24,953 nucleotides of DNA, taken from contig VSPE01000032.1 in assembly GCA_009775225.1 (NCBI GenBank), positions 1 to 24,953 of the forward strand, in the 5' to 3' direction. This document shows, piece after piece, positions 1 to 7,466 of the stretch; positions within the stretch are counted from its first letter, which is position 1; every line of letters begins with the position of its first letter. The DNA comes from Muribaculaceae bacterium. GTDB lineage: Bacteria; Bacteroidota; Bacteroidia; Bacteroidales; Muribaculaceae. The position numbers and the translations under genes are program-made. Under the pieces are notes generated by a model. It saw only the letters and a program-made list of their open reading frames with translations. It did not search any database and was not told the origin of the DNA.

Positions 1-73
1 AGCCAGCACAAATAGCAAATTGCCATCCAACTCTTGACCTCGAATTTGATTAACACTTTTTAAGAGACACTAG
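1..73 (+). mobile_element. Possible right-hand end of an insertion sequence, running off the window
   Basis: This is inferred from three things. The minus-strand P-loop gene stops abruptly at base 60 with an unconvincing C-terminus. Plus frame 3 is open from base 3 and reads PAQIANCHPTLDLEFD before a TAA at 51-53, as the tail of a transposase might. About 20 bases separate that stop from the point where the P-loop gene becomes plausible again, and they include AACACTTTTTAAGAGACACTA-like sequence that could be a terminal inverted repeat. The other end of the element and its transposase core lie outside the window, so neither family nor boundary can be fixed. Ordinary intergenic sequence is the alternative. 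Confidence 0.3.
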
Positions 74-458
74 TGAAGCTGATGATATCTGTGCCGCCGG
101 GGGTGTACTGGTCGTATACCATTTTCTTTAGGTTGACACACATCTTGGAGTAGTGTTTGTCGGTCTTGGGGCGGAATACTTCTTCAGGCACCACCTGATA
201 GCCGTTGCCCTCGAGGAAACGAATCATACGCATCAGTGCGAGAGTCTTGCCTGAGGCCGGTGAGCCGAAGAATACTACTATAGGGGTCTGTCGGTCAGGA
301 ATTGTAACAGTGATAGCGTTTACGTCGCGCTGCTCTTCCTCGGTATATGTATCATCGGTCACGTCCGATACATCAAAGTTGCTGTTTGAGCAGCCTGTGG
401 CGCCGGTATTCACATCATCATCCCGGTCTACAAGATTATCAAATTTATTGGCAGACAT
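60..458 (-). CDS. P-loop NTPase-like protein, probably truncated at the C-terminus
   Basis: The 132-residue product starts at ATG 458, only 2 bp after the stop of the membrane-protein gene, so the two are almost certainly co-transcribed. Residues 1-50 are polar, acidic and probably disordered. Residues 61-72 form a hydrophobic strand plus a Walker A loop (VVFFGSPASGKT), which binds the phosphates of a nucleotide. Only about 60 residues follow, with no clear Walker B strand, so the NTPase fold looks incomplete. The last residues (SFTSVS) are read from DNA that may be a mobile-element end, which suggests the gene was cut by an insertion near base 73. I do not recognise the family. A GTPase or ATPase acting with the upstream membrane protein is a guess from the context. 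Confidence 0.6.
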   Translation of the reverse strand: MSANKFDNLVDRDDDVNTGATGCSNSNFDVSDVTDDTYTEEEQRDVNAITVTIPDRQTPIVVFFGSPASGKTLALMRMIRFLEGNGYQVVPEEVFRPKTDKHYSKMCVNLKKMVYDQYTPGGTDIISFTSVS

Positions 459-460
459 AG

Positions 461-1555
461 TTATGCTATTGCGTTATTGTTTTTACTGTTAAAAGCCATT
501 TGGAAAAAGATGAAGCCTGAAATATCGACCAACAAGGCGATGAGCACCCACCATATAAATCCGTGGCCCTCGTACTTGTCGGTGGTGAGATAGTCTTTCC
601 ACACGTCGGGCACACTCAGCATGGCCTTAGACTCGGGCATGGCGCCGTCGCGGGTGTAAAGTTCTTTGTCATTGCCTTTGAATTGGATATACTGCGAGTT
701 GGTCTTGATATACGCGTAGCCGTTGTTAAGGTCGTTGATTGCGGCCTGTATCACCTCATTATCGACACTCTTCATGTTGGTGATATCCTTGAGTGCCAAC
801 TTATTGTTCGCAATAAGACTTTCCAGTTCCTTCGAACCCATAGTGGCTTTGATTGCGGCGATTTCCTTGTCGCACGAAGCGCGGTAGAGTTTGAGCTGCT
901 CATAGGCTTGTCCCTGATAATAATTAATGGTGGTGAGCCACTGGGCACGCGTCTTGCCGACATTTGCTACACGCTGTATCTTGGTGGGCTTGTCCACATC
1001 GGTCGATAGGGTGCGGTCAAGCTCTACGAGGACGGTCTCGAAACGGTGGCCTATACCAAGCGCGCTGGGGTTGTCTATTTCGGCTATCAGACGGAGGATG
1101 AGCGCGTCGACAGCTTCGTTCTTGCTTTCATATTTCTGATTGATTTTCTTGATTTCCACATTATTATCTTTCAAGCCTTGCAGATAGCCCTGAGTGCGGT
1201 TGAGGTCGGTGGTTATCACATTTTTTATCGAGGCACGATACAGGAGCGTATGCGTGTTCGTAGGCAGGCTCACACAGAGCCAGAACACCATAAGACCTAA
1301 AAATCCTAGTAAGAAAGCGCCAGTACGCCCGAAGAGCTTGCCATAGAAGTCCTCCTGACGGTCGAGAGATTTGAGAAGTTTGCCGAAACAGATTGAGGCT
1401 ACAATAAAGAAAATTGCCGCAATCATCCATGCGCCGTAAATTGTGATTGAAGGCTGCCATATATATAGCGATTCGGCAGTCCAGTAGCAGCTAAATCCGG
1501 CCAAACCAAAAAAAGCAATAATGGCAATAATTTTGATGATGTTGAGCGATTGCAT
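461..1555 (-). CDS. Unrecognised inner-membrane protein with four TM segments and a long soluble loop
   Basis: The 364-residue product starts at ATG 1555. Three hydrophobic helices lie near the N-terminus (about residues 6-24, 41-58 and 79-97) and a fourth near the C-terminus (about 333-355). The roughly 235 residues between them are charged and mostly helical in appearance, with stretches that could form coiled coil (about 110-300), so a large domain probably sits on one face of the membrane. The tail after the last helix is short and Asn-rich. I recognise no catalytic motif and cannot name the family. The gene directly precedes the P-loop protein (2-bp gap), so a membrane anchor or sensor paired with an NTPase is plausible but unproven. 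An 8-bp inverted repeat abuts the start codon. Confidence 0.75.
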   Translation of the reverse strand: MQSLNIIKIIAIIAFFGLAGFSCYWTAESLYIWQPSITIYGAWMIAAIFFIVASICFGKLLKSLDRQEDFYGKLFGRTGAFLLGFLGLMVFWLCVSLPTNTHTLLYRASIKNVITTDLNRTQGYLQGLKDNNVEIKKINQKYESKNEAVDALILRLIAEIDNPSALGIGHRFETVLVELDRTLSTDVDKPTKIQRVANVGKTRAQWLTTINYYQGQAYEQLKLYRASCDKEIAAIKATMGSKELESLIANNKLALKDITNMKSVDNEVIQAAINDLNNGYAYIKTNSQYIQFKGNDKELYTRDGAMPESKAMLSVPDVWKDYLTTDKYEGHGFIWWVLIALLVDISGFIFFQMAFNSKNNNAIA

Positions 1556-1597
1556 CGGTGAGTTGATTGGTTAGTATTCTACCTTATAGACTCACCG
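1556..1597 (-). promoter_or_regulatory. Inverted repeat directly upstream of the membrane-protein start codon
   Basis: On the minus strand CGGTGAGT (1597-1590) is perfectly complementary to ACTCACCG (1563-1556), and the second arm ends at the base before the ATG. A transcript carrying both arms could fold into an 8-bp hairpin with a 26-nt loop against the ribosome entry site. No matching TAnnTTTG box was found close by. The role is inferred. Confidence 0.4.
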
Positions 1598-1614
1598 GAT
1601 TCAGGCGTAAGGGT

Positions 1615-1908
1615 ATAAAAAAAGCGTGAGAGTCTGTATCTGTCACTCGTCCCGCTATACAAGGCCTTAGCATTGCCCATCAATGTAGAACGAGCAACGC
1701 GGAGCCTCACGCTGTATGATACGCCGATAGTGACCGCTGCCGGCCACTATGGAATAATACCATACCGAAGCTGCCTATCGTTGACTCATCCTTGACATTG
1801 ATTATGAAGTTGCTAAGTTCTGTATAGCCAAGAACAAGCGTCTGATAAACGCTTTATATGTAAATGCCCGCCCGCTTCACCCCATATCGGGACTCCGCAA
1901 GCGATATG
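1615..1908 (-). ncRNA. Putative structured non-coding RNA of about 290 nt
   Basis: No credible protein is encoded between the frr terminator and the membrane-protein gene. The minus strand instead has a near-perfect Bacteroidota promoter (ATTG, 20 bp, TAAATTTG), several hairpins, and a run of seven T at 1623-1617. The clearest stems, in plus coordinates, are: 1881-1889 with 1902-1910 (9 bp, right at the predicted 5' end); 1836-1841 with 1849-1854 (6 bp); 1727-1735 with 1742-1750 (9 bp, one G-U); 1671-1675 with 1681-1685 (5 bp); and a closing stem 1623-1630 with 1706-1713 (8 bp) leading into the T-run. I saw no tmRNA tag frame, no RNase P conserved blocks and no SRP core. Bacteroidales-1 RNAs are known to combine a Bacteroidota-type promoter with a terminator, and a 6S-like RNA is also possible, but I cannot assign a family by eye. 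Confidence 0.6.
1617..1713 (-). terminator. Terminator-like closing stem with T-run at the 3' end of the putative ncRNA
   Basis: AGCGTGAG (minus, 1713-1706) pairs with CTCACGCT (1630-1623), and the second arm runs straight into seven T on the minus strand (1623-1617). The enclosed segment is 75 nt with further internal pairing, so this is a long-range closing stem and not a simple hairpin. Confidence 0.5.
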
Positions 1909-1912
1909 GGCG

Positions 1913-1944
1913 CAAATTTAGCAACAAATTTTATAATTTGCAAT
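1913..1944 (-). promoter_or_regulatory. Bacteroidota-type promoter of the putative ncRNA
   Basis: On the minus strand ATTG (1944-1941) is followed after exactly 20 bp by TAAATTTG (1920-1913), an exact match to the -7 consensus TAnnTTTG. Transcription would begin around 1906-1909, at the first base pairs of the 5' hairpin. The next ATG-led gene is more than 300 bp away, which supports a non-coding transcript. Confidence 0.65.
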
Positions 1945-2050
1945 AGCTTAATTCAAAATGCCCTGAAAAACAGCTCAAATTTATTTGTCTGCAAAGTTCG
2001 ACACAGAGACAGAATACACCGGTCTTAAAATACGTTACATATAAGACTGC

Positions 2051-2085
2051 AGCACCCCTGTCATGGCTGCCATGACAGGGGTGCT
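2051..2085 (-). terminator. Strong hairpin terminator after frr
   Basis: AGCACCCCTGTCATGG (2051-2066) and CCATGACAGGGGTGCT (2070-2085) form a perfect 16-bp stem with a 3-nt loop, 24 bp past the frr stop. The bases that follow on the minus strand are only moderately T-rich. It closes the MATE-pyrH-frr transcription unit. Confidence 0.8.
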
Positions 2086-2108
2086 CGCTATATCGATAAT
2101 CGCGATGA

Positions 2109-2669
2109 TTACACTGTGAGGATTTCTTTTTCCTTCACAGCGAAGATGTCGTCGATTTTTTTGAGGTATTTGTCGTGGATTTTCTGTACCTGAGCTTCGG
2201 CATCTTTCTCCACGTCCTCCGACATGCCCTGCTTAACGGCTTTCTTGAGGCCGTCGATAGCGTCGCGGCGGGCATTGCGCACCGATACCTTGGCGTTCTC
2301 GGCCTCGCCTTTGCACTGCTTTACGAGAGCTTTGCGGCGGTCTTCGGTAAGCGGAGGAATTGAGAGGCGGATTACCTCGCCGTTGTTCTCGGGAGTGATG
2401 CCTACCTCGGAGTTTATAATCGCCTTCTCGATAGCCTTGAACATGGATTTCTCCCAGGGTGTAATGGCTATGGTTCGGGCGTCGGGCACCGAAATGTTTG
2501 CTACGTTCGACACGGGCACAAGCGAGCCGTAGTACTCTACGCGCACGGCGTCGAGAATTTTTGCGTTGGCTTTACCTGCACGGATACGGGCAAGAGTCTC
2601 GTCGAGATACGCTACTGCCATCTCCATTTTCTCTTCAGCAGGGCCAAGATATGTTTTGGGGTCTGTCAT
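2109..2669 (-). CDS. frr: Ribosome recycling factor
   Basis: Ribosome recycling factor acts with EF-G and IF3 to split the post-termination ribosome so its subunits can be reused; it is cytosolic and essential in most bacteria. I chose the ATG at 2669, giving 186 residues, the normal family length (about 185). A longer reading from a TTG at 2699 would overlap the pyrH stop and add ten residues that do not belong to the family. Typical RRF features are visible: the N-terminal helix with RIRAGKAN, the VEYYGSLVPV and ANISVPDART strands of the small domain, the IPPLTEDRRK segment, and two long charged C-terminal helices. It follows pyrH by 26 bp, an order conserved in many bacteria. Confidence 0.97.
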   Translation of the reverse strand: MTDPKTYLGPAEEKMEMAVAYLDETLARIRAGKANAKILDAVRVEYYGSLVPVSNVANISVPDARTIAITPWEKSMFKAIEKAIINSEVGITPENNGEVIRLSIPPLTEDRRKALVKQCKGEAENAKVSVRNARRDAIDGLKKAVKQGMSEDVEKDAEAQVQKIHDKYLKKIDDIFAVKEKEILTV

Positions 2670-2695
2670 AATATTGTATTTTACTGATTTTTCTG

Positions 2696-3406
2696 TCAAT
2701 ACACGAGTGTTCCGATAGGCTCACCGGCTACCACCTTCACGAGATTTCCGGCAGTGTCCATGTCGAATACCACTATCTTCATGCCGTTTTCGCGACAGAG
2801 AGTGGTGGCGGTTAAGTCCATGATTTTAAGGCCGCGGTTGTAGATTTCGTCGTAGCTGATAGTGTCGAACTTCGTTGCCATGGGGTCTTTTTCGGGGTCG
2901 GCGGTGTATATGCCGTCGACACGCGTGCCTTTCAGCATCACGTCGGCACGGATTTCCACAGCGCGTAGGGCAGAAGCTGTATCGGTGGTGAAGTAGGGGT
3001 TGCCTGTACCGCCGGCGATAATGGCAATCTTGCCGTCGGCAAGAGTCTCCAGCGCGCGGGCGGGGCTGTAAGGCTCGCCTATGGGGAACATGCCTATCGA
3101 GGTAAGCACGCGTGCGGGACGTCCTATGCCTTCAAGGGCCGAGCTGAGCGCCAGCGAATTGATTACGGTGGCGAGCATACCCATCTGGTCGCCCTTCACG
3201 CGGTCGAATCCCTTGGCTGCTCCCGAAAGTCCGCGGAATATGTTTCCGCCGCCTATTACGATGCCGATTTCCACGCCTGTGGAGGCAATGGCATCAATTT
3301 GCTGTGCATACATGGCAAGGCGCTCGGAGTCAATGCCGTAGCCTTGCTTGCCCATCAGCGACTCGCCGCTGAGCTTGAGCAATATTCTTTTATACTTGGC
3401 TGTCAT
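2696..3406 (-). CDS. pyrH: UMP kinase
   Basis: UMP kinase of the amino-acid-kinase fold phosphorylates UMP to UDP with ATP, an early step in making UTP and CTP. I chose ATG 3406 (236 residues); a reading from TTG at 3424 adds six residues without support. Visible motifs are the N-terminal lysine loop KLSGES (residues 11-16), the glycine-rich GGGNIFRG (about 53-60), DQMGMLATVINSLAL, AGGTGNPYFTTDTA, and the C-terminal DGIYTADPEKDP that helps bind ATP and UMP. Bacterial PyrH is usually hexameric and regulated by GTP and UTP; this is family knowledge. It sits 28 bp after the MATE gene and just before frr. Confidence 0.97.
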   Translation of the reverse strand: MTAKYKRILLKLSGESLMGKQGYGIDSERLAMYAQQIDAIASTGVEIGIVIGGGNIFRGLSGAAKGFDRVKGDQMGMLATVINSLALSSALEGIGRPARVLTSIGMFPIGEPYSPARALETLADGKIAIIAGGTGNPYFTTDTASALRAVEIRADVMLKGTRVDGIYTADPEKDPMATKFDTISYDEIYNRGLKIMDLTATTLCRENGMKIVVFDMDTAGNLVKVVAGEPIGTLVY

Positions 3407-3434
3407 GATTTTGCTTTTTGGCAAAGTTAATCAT

Positions 3435-4772
3435 TTATTTCTTTATTATGCGTGTCGCTCTAAGGAAAAATATCAGATAAAGCACGGCCGCTATCATGAG
3501 GCACACCGAGAAGCTCAGCACTATGCCGAAAAGCCCCAACCCTGCGGGAAAGCCGAGGGCGTAGGTCACCGGGAGGCCTATCACGATATAGCTCACAAAG
3601 GCGATATAGAGCATAGGCAGCACGTGCGATGTGCCGCGCAGCGCATTGGCAAATGCTATCTGCGTGGCGTCGCCGAGCTGATACAGCACTATGGGCACTA
3701 TTACGGCCATAGCCGCAGCAACCACAGCCACATCGCTCGAGAAGAACGACATGATGACGTGCCCGAAGCTCAGAAAGACTACGCATACCACCACCATACA
3801 CGCCAGTATCATGTGGTAGCCGCCATAGGCTATGCGGCGCATGGCCACGGCATCGCCGCGGCCCGAGGCATGGCTCAGCGGTATGGCCATGGCGGCCCCG
3901 ATGCTGTAGTAGAGGCAGAAGCCGAGCATGCCGCTCACGGCCACTATCTGGAAGGCGGCAAGCGGAATTGCTCCAAGCCAGCCGGCCATGATGGCCGAGC
4001 CGGAGAAAGATGCCGTCTCGAATGTCATCTGCATGGATACGGGGAAGCCGGTGCGCGCAATAAGCATGTTCTCGCCCGACTCGGCGGCTCCGCGACGGAA
4101 ACCGTGGCGGAACGGCGCGCCTATGCGTGTGCCGAAGAACACCGCGAACATGGCGGCCGCGCAGAGCAATCGTGCCGTGAGGGTGCTTATACCGGCGCCA
4201 GTAAGGCCCAGCTCCGGCGCCCCGAAGTGGCCGTAGATAAGCATATAGTTACCCGCCACATTCACCACATTGGCCCCGAGCACTATCCAGGTCGGCAGCC
4301 CGGTATTGTTGATAGCATAGCTCCACTGCGCCAGCACATTAAAGAGCATAACCGGCAGCATGCCTGCAAGCACTATCAGATAGTAGGGCTTAATCAGTGG
4401 CATCAGATGCCCGGGCTGCCCCATCCGGTCGAGATTGAAGTACACGGCCAGCATTATCAGCGACAGCAAGACGGTAAAGGCGGTATTGACGCGGAGACCG
4501 ACACGAACCATGCGCCCTATCCTGTCGCTCTCGCCGCTTGCAAACACCGCGCCTATGAGCGGCGTGAGGCCATAGGTAAAGCCCACGCAGGCAAAAATAG
4601 CGATATTGAAGAAGTTATTGACAAACGATGCCGACGCAAGGGCCTCGGTGGAGTACTGCCCCACCATTATATTGTCGGCAAAGGCCACGGCGATATTGCC
4701 AAGCTGCCCTATGAAGAGCGGCAAGGCGAGACGGCCTATGCTGCGATAGTACTGCCCGTATGTCGATAACAA
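3435..4772 (-). CDS. MATE-family multidrug/Na+ antiporter
   Basis: The 445-residue polytopic protein has about 12 hydrophobic helices arranged as two similar halves, as in MATE exporters, which expel cationic drugs or metabolites in exchange for Na+ or H+. The N-terminal half contains the family-like FADNIMVGQ segment after the first helix, and the second half begins around residue 240. No ATG lies in frame at the N-terminus: the open frame begins after a TAA, and the best start is TTG at 4772, which leaves about 14 residues before the first helix, as is common in the family. The gene precedes pyrH by 28 bp. No promoter box is obvious upstream, only an AT-rich inverted repeat, so it may depend on read-through. 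The substrate cannot be told. Confidence 0.9.
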   Translation of the reverse strand: MLSTYGQYYRSIGRLALPLFIGQLGNIAVAFADNIMVGQYSTEALASASFVNNFFNIAIFACVGFTYGLTPLIGAVFASGESDRIGRMVRVGLRVNTAFTVLLSLIMLAVYFNLDRMGQPGHLMPLIKPYYLIVLAGMLPVMLFNVLAQWSYAINNTGLPTWIVLGANVVNVAGNYMLIYGHFGAPELGLTGAGISTLTARLLCAAAMFAVFFGTRIGAPFRHGFRRGAAESGENMLIARTGFPVSMQMTFETASFSGSAIMAGWLGAIPLAAFQIVAVSGMLGFCLYYSIGAAMAIPLSHASGRGDAVAMRRIAYGGYHMILACMVVVCVVFLSFGHVIMSFFSSDVAVVAAAMAVIVPIVLYQLGDATQIAFANALRGTSHVLPMLYIAFVSYIVIGLPVTYALGFPAGLGLFGIVLSFSVCLMIAAVLYLIFFLRATRIIKK

Positions 4773-4818
4773 TCCGATAACTCCCCGATGTTTTAGATGA
4801 TTGGTTTAGATATTTCAA

Positions 4819-4881
4819 TCAATTAAATCAATAAAAATCAATCTCTTTTTGCAGAAAATTGATTTAAATTGATTTAATTGA
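4819..4881 (-). repeat. AT-rich 24-bp inverted repeat between the BI-1 gene and the MATE gene
   Basis: The arms at 4819-4842 and 4858-4881 match at 22 of 24 positions and enclose a 15-nt loop. Each arm is built from ATCAAT (or its complement) repeated every 9-10 bp, close to one helical turn. The element starts 22 bp beyond the BI-1 gene stop and ends 46 bp before the MATE start. It could be a transcription terminator or attenuator, or an operator for a protein that binds the repeated heptamers. Confidence 0.7.
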
Positions 4882-4902
4882 CCTGGTCTAAAATTAAACT
4901 TT

Positions 4903-5622
4903 TTAATCGCGATTTCCGAAGATACGGAGGAGGTAAAGGAAGAGGTTGATGAAGTCGAGGTAGAGCGAGAGGGCGCCCACGGTAGCAAGCTTGCCGATGC
5001 TGTCGGCGGGCATATTCATAGCCATAGTCTTGATTTGCTGGGTATCCCAGGCGGTAAGACCTATGAAGATGAGCACACCGGCTATCGACACAATCCAGTC
5101 GAGAGTGGAGCTATGAAGGAAGATATTCACCACAGAGGCTATAATCAGACCGATAAGCGCCATAAACAGGAATGAGCCTACTTTAGAGAGATCATTGGTT
5201 GTAAAATAGCCGTAGACACTCATGGCGCCGAAAGTACCGGCGGTGATGAAGAAGGTCTTGGTGATTGCGGCGGGGCTGTACGCAAGGAATACCGTGCATA
5301 GCATCAGGCCGTTGACCACAGCAAAGAGGTAGAACAGAGCAGTAGCCGCCACACTCGAGAGCTTGTTGATAGCGCCTGAAATAGTGAATACGAGGCCGAG
5401 TTCGGCTGCGATAAGCACCCACATCATCCAGGTGTGCGATGCGAGGAAGCTCAGATAGCCATAGCTCGACGATGCCCAAAGGGCAGTGAGTGCAGTGACA
5501 ACAAGTGCCAGTGTCATCTTGAAGTAGACGCGCTTCATGGCGCTGCTTACGGTATTGGCCAAAGCGGCCTGCGACTGACGGGAGATATCGTAACTGTCGC
5601 GGTTGTAATCGTTGGTATACAT
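4903..5622 (-). CDS. Bax inhibitor-1/YccA family membrane protein
   Basis: The 239-residue integral membrane protein starts at ATG 5622. After a polar N-terminus of about 35 residues it has roughly seven hydrophobic helices. The C-terminal part contains the family hallmark LTAWDTQQIK followed by LSLYLDFINLFLYLLRIFG, whose aspartates correspond to the pH-sensing or Ca2+-gate acids known in bacterial BI-1 homologues. Family members act as Ca2+ leak channels or, like E. coli YccA, modulate the FtsH protease; which applies here is not visible. It follows argS by 42 bp with no terminator between, so it probably shares that transcript. The AT-rich inverted repeat lies just downstream. Confidence 0.93.
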   Translation of the reverse strand: MYTNDYNRDSYDISRQSQAALANTVSSAMKRVYFKMTLALVVTALTALWASSSYGYLSFLASHTWMMWVLIAAELGLVFTISGAINKLSSVAATALFYLFAVVNGLMLCTVFLAYSPAAITKTFFITAGTFGAMSVYGYFTTNDLSKVGSFLFMALIGLIIASVVNIFLHSSTLDWIVSIAGVLIFIGLTAWDTQQIKTMAMNMPADSIGKLATVGALSLYLDFINLFLYLLRIFGNRD

Positions 5623-5664
5623 ATACTTCTAAACAATTATTCGGGTTAAGAGGTTGGAGTGATA

Positions 5665-7452
5665 TTACATTCGTTCGGGGACACGGATGCCGAGCAGCCC
5701 CATGCCGGTGCGAATAGTCTTGGCAACGGCATCGGAGAGCGCCAGACGCAGCGACCGCACTGCTGCATCTTCTTCGCGAAGGATTGAGCAGTCGTGATAG
5801 AACTGGTTGTACTCTTTCACGAGGTCGTACACATAGTTGGCGATGAGCGCGGGCGAACATGAGCGGCCGGCCTCAGCCACCAGCGAGGGGAAGTCGCTGA
5901 GGCGCTGTATGAGCGTGATTTCTTTCTCGTTAGGCTCCACTGCGGAGTAGTCACCCTTGTCGAGACCTTCGGCTGCGGCACGGCGAAGTACCGAGCGAAT
6001 TCGGGCGTAGGTGTACTGGATGAAGGGGCCTGTATTTCCGTTGAAGTCAATGGACTCGCGAGGGTTGAAAGTCATATTCTTGCGGGGGTCTACCTTGAGC
6101 AGGAAATACTTGAGAGCGCCCAGACCCACGATTTCGGCTATTTCAGCCTTCTCCTCGTCGGAAAGACCGTCGAGCTTGCCTGCCTGGTCGGCCACCTCCT
6201 TGGCTGTAGCCACCATGTCGGCCATAAGGTCGTCGGCATCGACAACGGTGCCTTCGCGGCTCTTCATCTTGCCTTCGGGAAGCTCTACCATGCCATAGCT
6301 GAAGTGCACAAGGTCTTTGCCCCACTTGAAGCCGAGACGGTCAAGGAGTATGGAGAGCACCTGAAAGTGATAGTTCTGCTCGTTGCCCACCACATATATC
6401 ATGCGGTCGATAGCATAGTCATCGAAGCGCTGCTTGGCGGTGCCTATATCCTGAGTCATATACACCGAAGTGCCGTCGCTGCGGAGGAGGAGCTTGTGGT
6501 CGAGGCCCTCGGCGGTGAGGTCGGCCCACACAGAGCCGTCTTCCTTCTTGTAAAGCAGGCCCTTCTCAAGACCTTCGAGCACTTTGGCCTTGCCGTCGAG
6601 GTAAGTCTTCGACTCATAGTAGATTTTGTCGAAGCCCACACCCATACGGCGGTAGCTCACGTCGAAGCCGTCGTAAACCCATTGGTTCATCTTCTCCCAG
6701 AGGGCGCGTACTTCGGAGTCTCCTTCTTCCCACAGACGAAGCATCTCGCGGGCCTCGGCCATAAGGGGCGAAGCGGCCTTAGCCTCGTCCTCGGTCATAC
6801 CTTTGGCCATCAGCTCTTTCACCTCGGCCTTGAAGTGCTGGTCGAAAGCCACATAGCAGTCACCCACAAGGTGGTCGCCCTTCTTGCCGGTGCTCTCGGG
6901 AGTAGCTCCGTCGAAGTACTTCTTCCACGCAAGCATCGACTTGCAGATATGGATACCGCGGTCGTTTACTATATTGGTTTTTACCACGCGGTTACCGCAA
7001 GCTGCGAGTATGTTGGAGAGGCTGCTGCCGAGAAGGATGTTGCGCAAGTGGCCCAGGTGCAGAGGCTTGTTGGTGTTGGGCGAAGAGTATTCCACCATAA
7101 CCAGGGGGCTGTCGGCTGCGGGAGCGACAGTGCCATATCCTTCGGTCTCCTCGATGCTGCGGAGCACCGAGTTCCAATAAGTGGGGGTAATGACGATGTT
7201 GAGGAAGCCCTTCACTGTATTGAAGGCAGCCACGGCAGGCTCGTTATCCACAAGCCATTGCCCTATCTCGGCACCTACGGCCTCGGGCGCCTTGCGAGCA
7301 GCCTTCACCCAAGGGAAAACCATTATTGTAAGATTGCCTTCAAACTCCTTGCGGGTAGCCTGAGGCACAATTGTGGCGGGGTCGACATCAAGACCATAGA
7401 GCGCCTTGACGGCCGATGCAACCGCAGTAGATATTACATTGTCGATTGACAT
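5665..7452 (-). CDS. argS: Arginyl-tRNA synthetase
   Basis: This class Ia aminoacyl-tRNA synthetase joins arginine to its tRNA using ATP. The 595-residue product starts at ATG 7452. Visible parts are an N-terminal Arg-tRNA-binding region (about 1-110), the HIGH motif as HLGH (residues 132-135) inside SSPNTNKPLHLGHLRN, the KMSKS-equivalent KMKSRE (395-400), and a C-terminal DALR anticodon-binding domain ending in the characteristic LGIRVPERM. Length and motif order are normal. It lies 71 bp downstream of the mannose-1-phosphate guanylyltransferase gene, with a nested inverted repeat in the gap that might reduce or regulate read-through. Confidence 0.98.
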   Translation of the reverse strand: MSIDNVISTAVASAVKALYGLDVDPATIVPQATRKEFEGNLTIMVFPWVKAARKAPEAVGAEIGQWLVDNEPAVAAFNTVKGFLNIVITPTYWNSVLRSIEETEGYGTVAPAADSPLVMVEYSSPNTNKPLHLGHLRNILLGSSLSNILAACGNRVVKTNIVNDRGIHICKSMLAWKKYFDGATPESTGKKGDHLVGDCYVAFDQHFKAEVKELMAKGMTEDEAKAASPLMAEAREMLRLWEEGDSEVRALWEKMNQWVYDGFDVSYRRMGVGFDKIYYESKTYLDGKAKVLEGLEKGLLYKKEDGSVWADLTAEGLDHKLLLRSDGTSVYMTQDIGTAKQRFDDYAIDRMIYVVGNEQNYHFQVLSILLDRLGFKWGKDLVHFSYGMVELPEGKMKSREGTVVDADDLMADMVATAKEVADQAGKLDGLSDEEKAEIAEIVGLGALKYFLLKVDPRKNMTFNPRESIDFNGNTGPFIQYTYARIRSVLRRAAAEGLDKGDYSAVEPNEKEITLIQRLSDFPSLVAEAGRSCSPALIANYVYDLVKEYNQFYHDCSILREEDAAVRSLRLALSDAVAKTIRTGMGLLGIRVPERM

Positions 7453-7466
7453 ATTCGTTATTTCGA

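Noticed and set aside
1615..1908. tmRNA, RNase P RNA or SRP RNA as the identity of the ncRNA candidate
   Set aside because: No tag-peptide frame ending in Ala-Ala and no tRNA-like CCA end, no conserved RNase P blocks, and no SRP tetraloop core were seen.
2670..2699. Extension of frr to a TTG start at 2699
   Set aside because: The extra ten residues overlap the pyrH stop and do not fit the family; ATG 2669 gives the usual length. The TTG extension of pyrH (to 3424) and the upstream extension of lpxA (to 12863) were rejected for similar reasons.
3348..4769. A 473-codon open frame on the plus strand opposite the MATE gene
   Set aside because: Its translation is rich in His, Tyr, Arg and Gly with no domain or hydrophobic core. 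The minus strand encodes a clear MATE protein.
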